Source of the DNA: Siphonodentalium dalli
Taxonomy: Eukaryota; Mollusca; Scaphopoda; Gadilida; Siphonodentaliidae
Assembly (NCBI GenBank): GCA_032622095.1
Contig: CP136064.1
Location: forward strand, 1,052,001-1,116,000
DNA length: 64,000 nt
Reading direction: 5' to 3'
The position numbers and the translations under genes are program-made. How positions within the stretch are numbered: the stretch's first letter is position 1; each line of letters begins with the position of its first letter. The notes beneath the pieces were generated by a model, which did no database searches, was not told where the DNA came from, and was given only the letters and a program-made list of their open reading frames with translations. Positions 61,661 through 64,000 of the stretch are shown here, piece by piece.

Positions 61661-64000
61661 AGGAACAGATGTATCTCAACTTAAAGGGACATAAGTAACA
61701 CCGTCACCAACTTTAAGGGGTATCTGCTAAGACTGGTTCCATGGTGGAGTACGGTTGGATATTTTCAATTTGGCGCATGTTTCTCCATACCGCGCTATGT
61801 CAAATCTGGCCCTATCCGAATCGGGTTGTCATTTACAATGACTGCACAAAATATATATCTTCATGGTGGAATGCAAATGTATGTTTAAAGGAACAGATGT
61901 ATCTCAACTTAAAGGGACATAAGTAACACAGTCACCAACTTTAAGGGGTATCTGCTATAGACTGGTTCCATGGTGGAGTACGGTTGGATATTTTCAATTT
62001 GGCGCATGTTTCTCCATACCGCGCCATGTCAAATCTGGCCATATCCGAATCGGGTTGTCATTTACAATGACTGCAGAAAATATATATCTTCATGTTGGAA
62101 TGCAAATGAATGTTTAAAGGAACAGATGTATCTCAACTTAAAGGGACATAAGTAACACCGTCACCAACTTTAAGGGGTATCTGCTATAGACTGGTTACAT
62201 GGTGGAGTACGGTTGGATATTTTCAATTTTGCGCATGTTTCTCCATACCGCGCCATGTAAAATCTGGCCATATCCGAATCGGGTTGTCATTTACAATGAC
62301 TGCAGAAAATAAATATCTTCATGTTGGAATGCAAATGTATGTTTAAAGGAACAGATGTATCTCAACTTAAAGGGACATAAGTAACACAGTCACCAACTTT
62401 AAGGGGTATCTGCTATAGACTGGTTCCATGGTGGAGTACGGTTGGATATTTACTATTTGGCGCATTTTTCTCCATACCGCGCCATGTCAAATCTGGCCAT
62501 ATCCGAATCGGGTTGTCATTTACAATGACTACAGAAAATATATATCTTCATGTTGGAATGCAAATGTATGTTTAAAGGAACAGATGTATCTCAACTTAAA
62601 GGGACATAAGTAACACCGTCACCAACTTTAAGGGGTATCTGCTAAGACTGGTTCCATGGTGGAGTACTGTTGTATATTTTCAATTTGGCGCATGTTTTTC
62701 CATACCGCGCCATGTCAAATCTGGCCATATCCGAATCGGGTTGTCATTTACAATGACTACAGAAAATAAATATCTTCATGTTGGAATGCAAATGTATGTT
62801 TAAAGGAACAGATGTATCTCAACTTAAAGGGACATAAGTAACACAGTCACCAACTTTAAGGGGTATCTGCTATAGACTGGTTACATGGTGGAGTACGGTT
62901 GGATATTTTCAATTTTGCGCATGTTTCTCCATACCGCGCCATGTCAAATCTGGCCATATCCGAATCGGGTTGTCATTTACAATGACTGCAGAAAATAAAT
63001 ATCTTCATGTTGGAATGCAAATGTATGTTTAAAGGAACAGATGTATCTCAACTTAAAGGGACATAAGTAACACAGTCACCAACTTAAAGAGGTGTCTGAT
63101 TTAGACTGGTTCCATGGTGGAGTACGGTTGGATATTTTCTATTTGGCGCATGTTTCTCCATACCGCGCCATGTCAAATCTGGCCATATCCGAATCGGGTT
63201 GTCATTTACAATGACTACAGAAAATAAATATCTTCATGTTGGAATGCAAATGTATGTTTAAAGAAACAGATGTATCTCAACTTAAAGGGACATAAGTAAC
63301 ACAGTCACCAACTTTAAGGGGTATCTGCTATAGACTGGTTCCATGGTGGAGTACTGTTGGATATTTTCAATTTGGCGCATGTTTCTCCATACCGCGCCAT
63401 GTCAAATCTGGCCATATCCGAATCGGGTTGTCATTTACAATGACTACAGAAAATAAATATCTTCATGTTGGAATGCAAATGTATGTTTAAAGGAACACAT
63501 GTATCTCAACTTAAAGGGACATAAGTAACACAGTCACCAACTTTAAGGGGTATCTGCTATAGACTGGTTCCATGGTGGAGTACGGTTGGATATTTTCAAT
63601 TTGGCGCATGTTTTTCCATACCGCGCCATGTCAAATCTGGCCATATCCGAATCGGGTTGTCATTTACAATGACTACAGAAAATAAATATCTTCATGTTGG
63701 AAAGCAAATGTATGTTTAAAGGAACAGATGTATCTCAACTTAAAGGGACATAAGTAACACAGTCACCAACTTAAAGGGGTATCTGCTATAGACTGGTTCC
63801 ATGGTGGAGTACGGCTGGATATTTTCAATTTGGCGCATGTTTCTCCATACCGCGCCATGTCAAATCTGGCCATATCCGAATCGGGTTGTCATTTACAATG
63901 ACTGCAGAAAATATATATCTTCATGTTGGAATGCAAATGTATGTTTAAAGGAACAGATGTATCTCAACTTAAAGGGACATAAGTAACACAGTCACCAACT
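61506..64000 (+). repeat. Start of a further higher-order repeat copy, cut by the window end
   Basis: It matches 57158 onward at 4,348 bp (CGCTATG unit 57386/61734, GCGCATTTTT 58073/62421, AAAGAAAC, ACTGTTGG). From about 63.4 kb it instead follows the 47.2-47.7 kb pattern (AACACATG, GGAAAGCAAATG, GGCTGGAT at 63815). The array clearly continues past 64000: the last unit is complete to its 207th base. Confidence 0.8.

Larger units (their letters stand above)
1..64000 (+). repeat. Tandem satellite array, ~229-bp monomer, ~280 units
   Basis: The unit beginning TGGTTCCATGGTGGAGTACG recurs about every 229 bp (starts at 167, then near 395, 624, 853 and so on to 63794) with no interruption or inversion. 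The distance from 167 to 63794 fits 278 units of mean length 228.9. Most units are 229 bp. Frequent 228-bp units come from a 1-bp loss (CTATAG to CTAAG) or from a short GGTGGCTGC form. Units look well over 90% identical to one another by eye. Consensus G+C is about 39%. Known: such arrays are typical of eukaryotic constitutive heterochromatin and often centromeres. Inferred: location and lineage, neither of which the sequence proves. The family is not one I recognise. Confidence 0.98.

Noticed and set aside
1777-63986. Family of about 63 small 61-residue proteins
   Set aside because: The frame depends on one T/A variant, most monomers break it, it shows no domain or signal peptide, and the frame rotates between units. 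Similarity between copies is explained by homogenisation of the DNA.
1-64000. CRISPR array, because of regular repeats
   Set aside because: The repeated unit is the whole 229 bp with no unique spacers, far longer than CRISPR repeats, and there are no cas genes.
1-64000. rDNA, histone or other tandem gene cluster
   Set aside because: The unit is too short, with no rRNA, tRNA, 5S or histone sequence recognisable on either strand.
1-64000. Prokaryotic or phage origin
   Set aside because: There is no coding density, no ribosome-binding sites with genes, and a 64 kb satellite with higher-order repeats is not known from bacterial chromosomes.

Overview
The whole 64 kb window is one uninterrupted tandem satellite array. 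A single unit of about 229 bp repeats head to tail from the first base to the last, always in the same orientation. There are about 278 complete monomers plus a partial one at each end: the first full unit starts at 167 and the last, cut by the window edge, starts at 63794. I see no single-copy flank, transposon, RNA gene, CRISPR array or credible protein gene on either strand. An array this long with layered higher-order structure points to a eukaryotic chromosome, in (peri)centromeric, subtelomeric or other heterochromatin. I do not recognise the family and cannot name the species. The consensus unit is about 39% G+C (42 C and 48 G in 229), with six CpG sites, about 0.68 of expectation.

Monomers differ at a limited set of diagnostic sites, such as TTCAATTTGG / TTCTATTTGG / TTACTATTTGG, CGCATG / AGCATG / CACATG, AAATAAAT / AAATATAT, CACAGTC / CACCGTC and CTATAG / CTAAG. 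The order of variants recurs, so the array is a mosaic of higher-order repeats (HORs). Layout, with boundaries good to about one monomer: 0-8.6 kb, a 22-monomer period (5,037 bp) with a nested 11-monomer copy; 8.6-17.3 kb, 12-, 11- and 4-monomer units starting at an 'AGCATG' monomer; 17.3-23.5 kb, 14 and 13 monomers; 23.5-30.8 kb, 16 monomers; 30.8-36.1 kb, two re-used segments also found at 14.8-17.3 and 20.5-23.3 kb; 34.0-38.2 kb, a 9-monomer tandem duplication; 40.0-50.5 kb, 19/18-monomer units and a more diverged stretch; 50.5-53.0 kb, a copy of 37.2-39.7 kb; 53-64 kb, three related 16- to 19-monomer units. Several single monomers are visible recombination junctions.

The only open reading frames are a recurring 61-codon frame and its derivatives. 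It is open only where one T/A variant removes an in-frame TAA, the frame rotates with each 229-bp unit, and most monomers interrupt it, so I treat it as a by-product of the repeat. Short elements carried by most units are an exact POU octamer (ATGCAAAT), an AATAAA hexamer and a 6-bp inverted repeat.

The most useful points for follow-up are the HOR mosaic and its junction monomers, a cluster of 11 small indels at 12.2-13.4 kb that looks like an assembly or polishing defect, and the octamer site reiterated a few hundred times. I found no new gene system.
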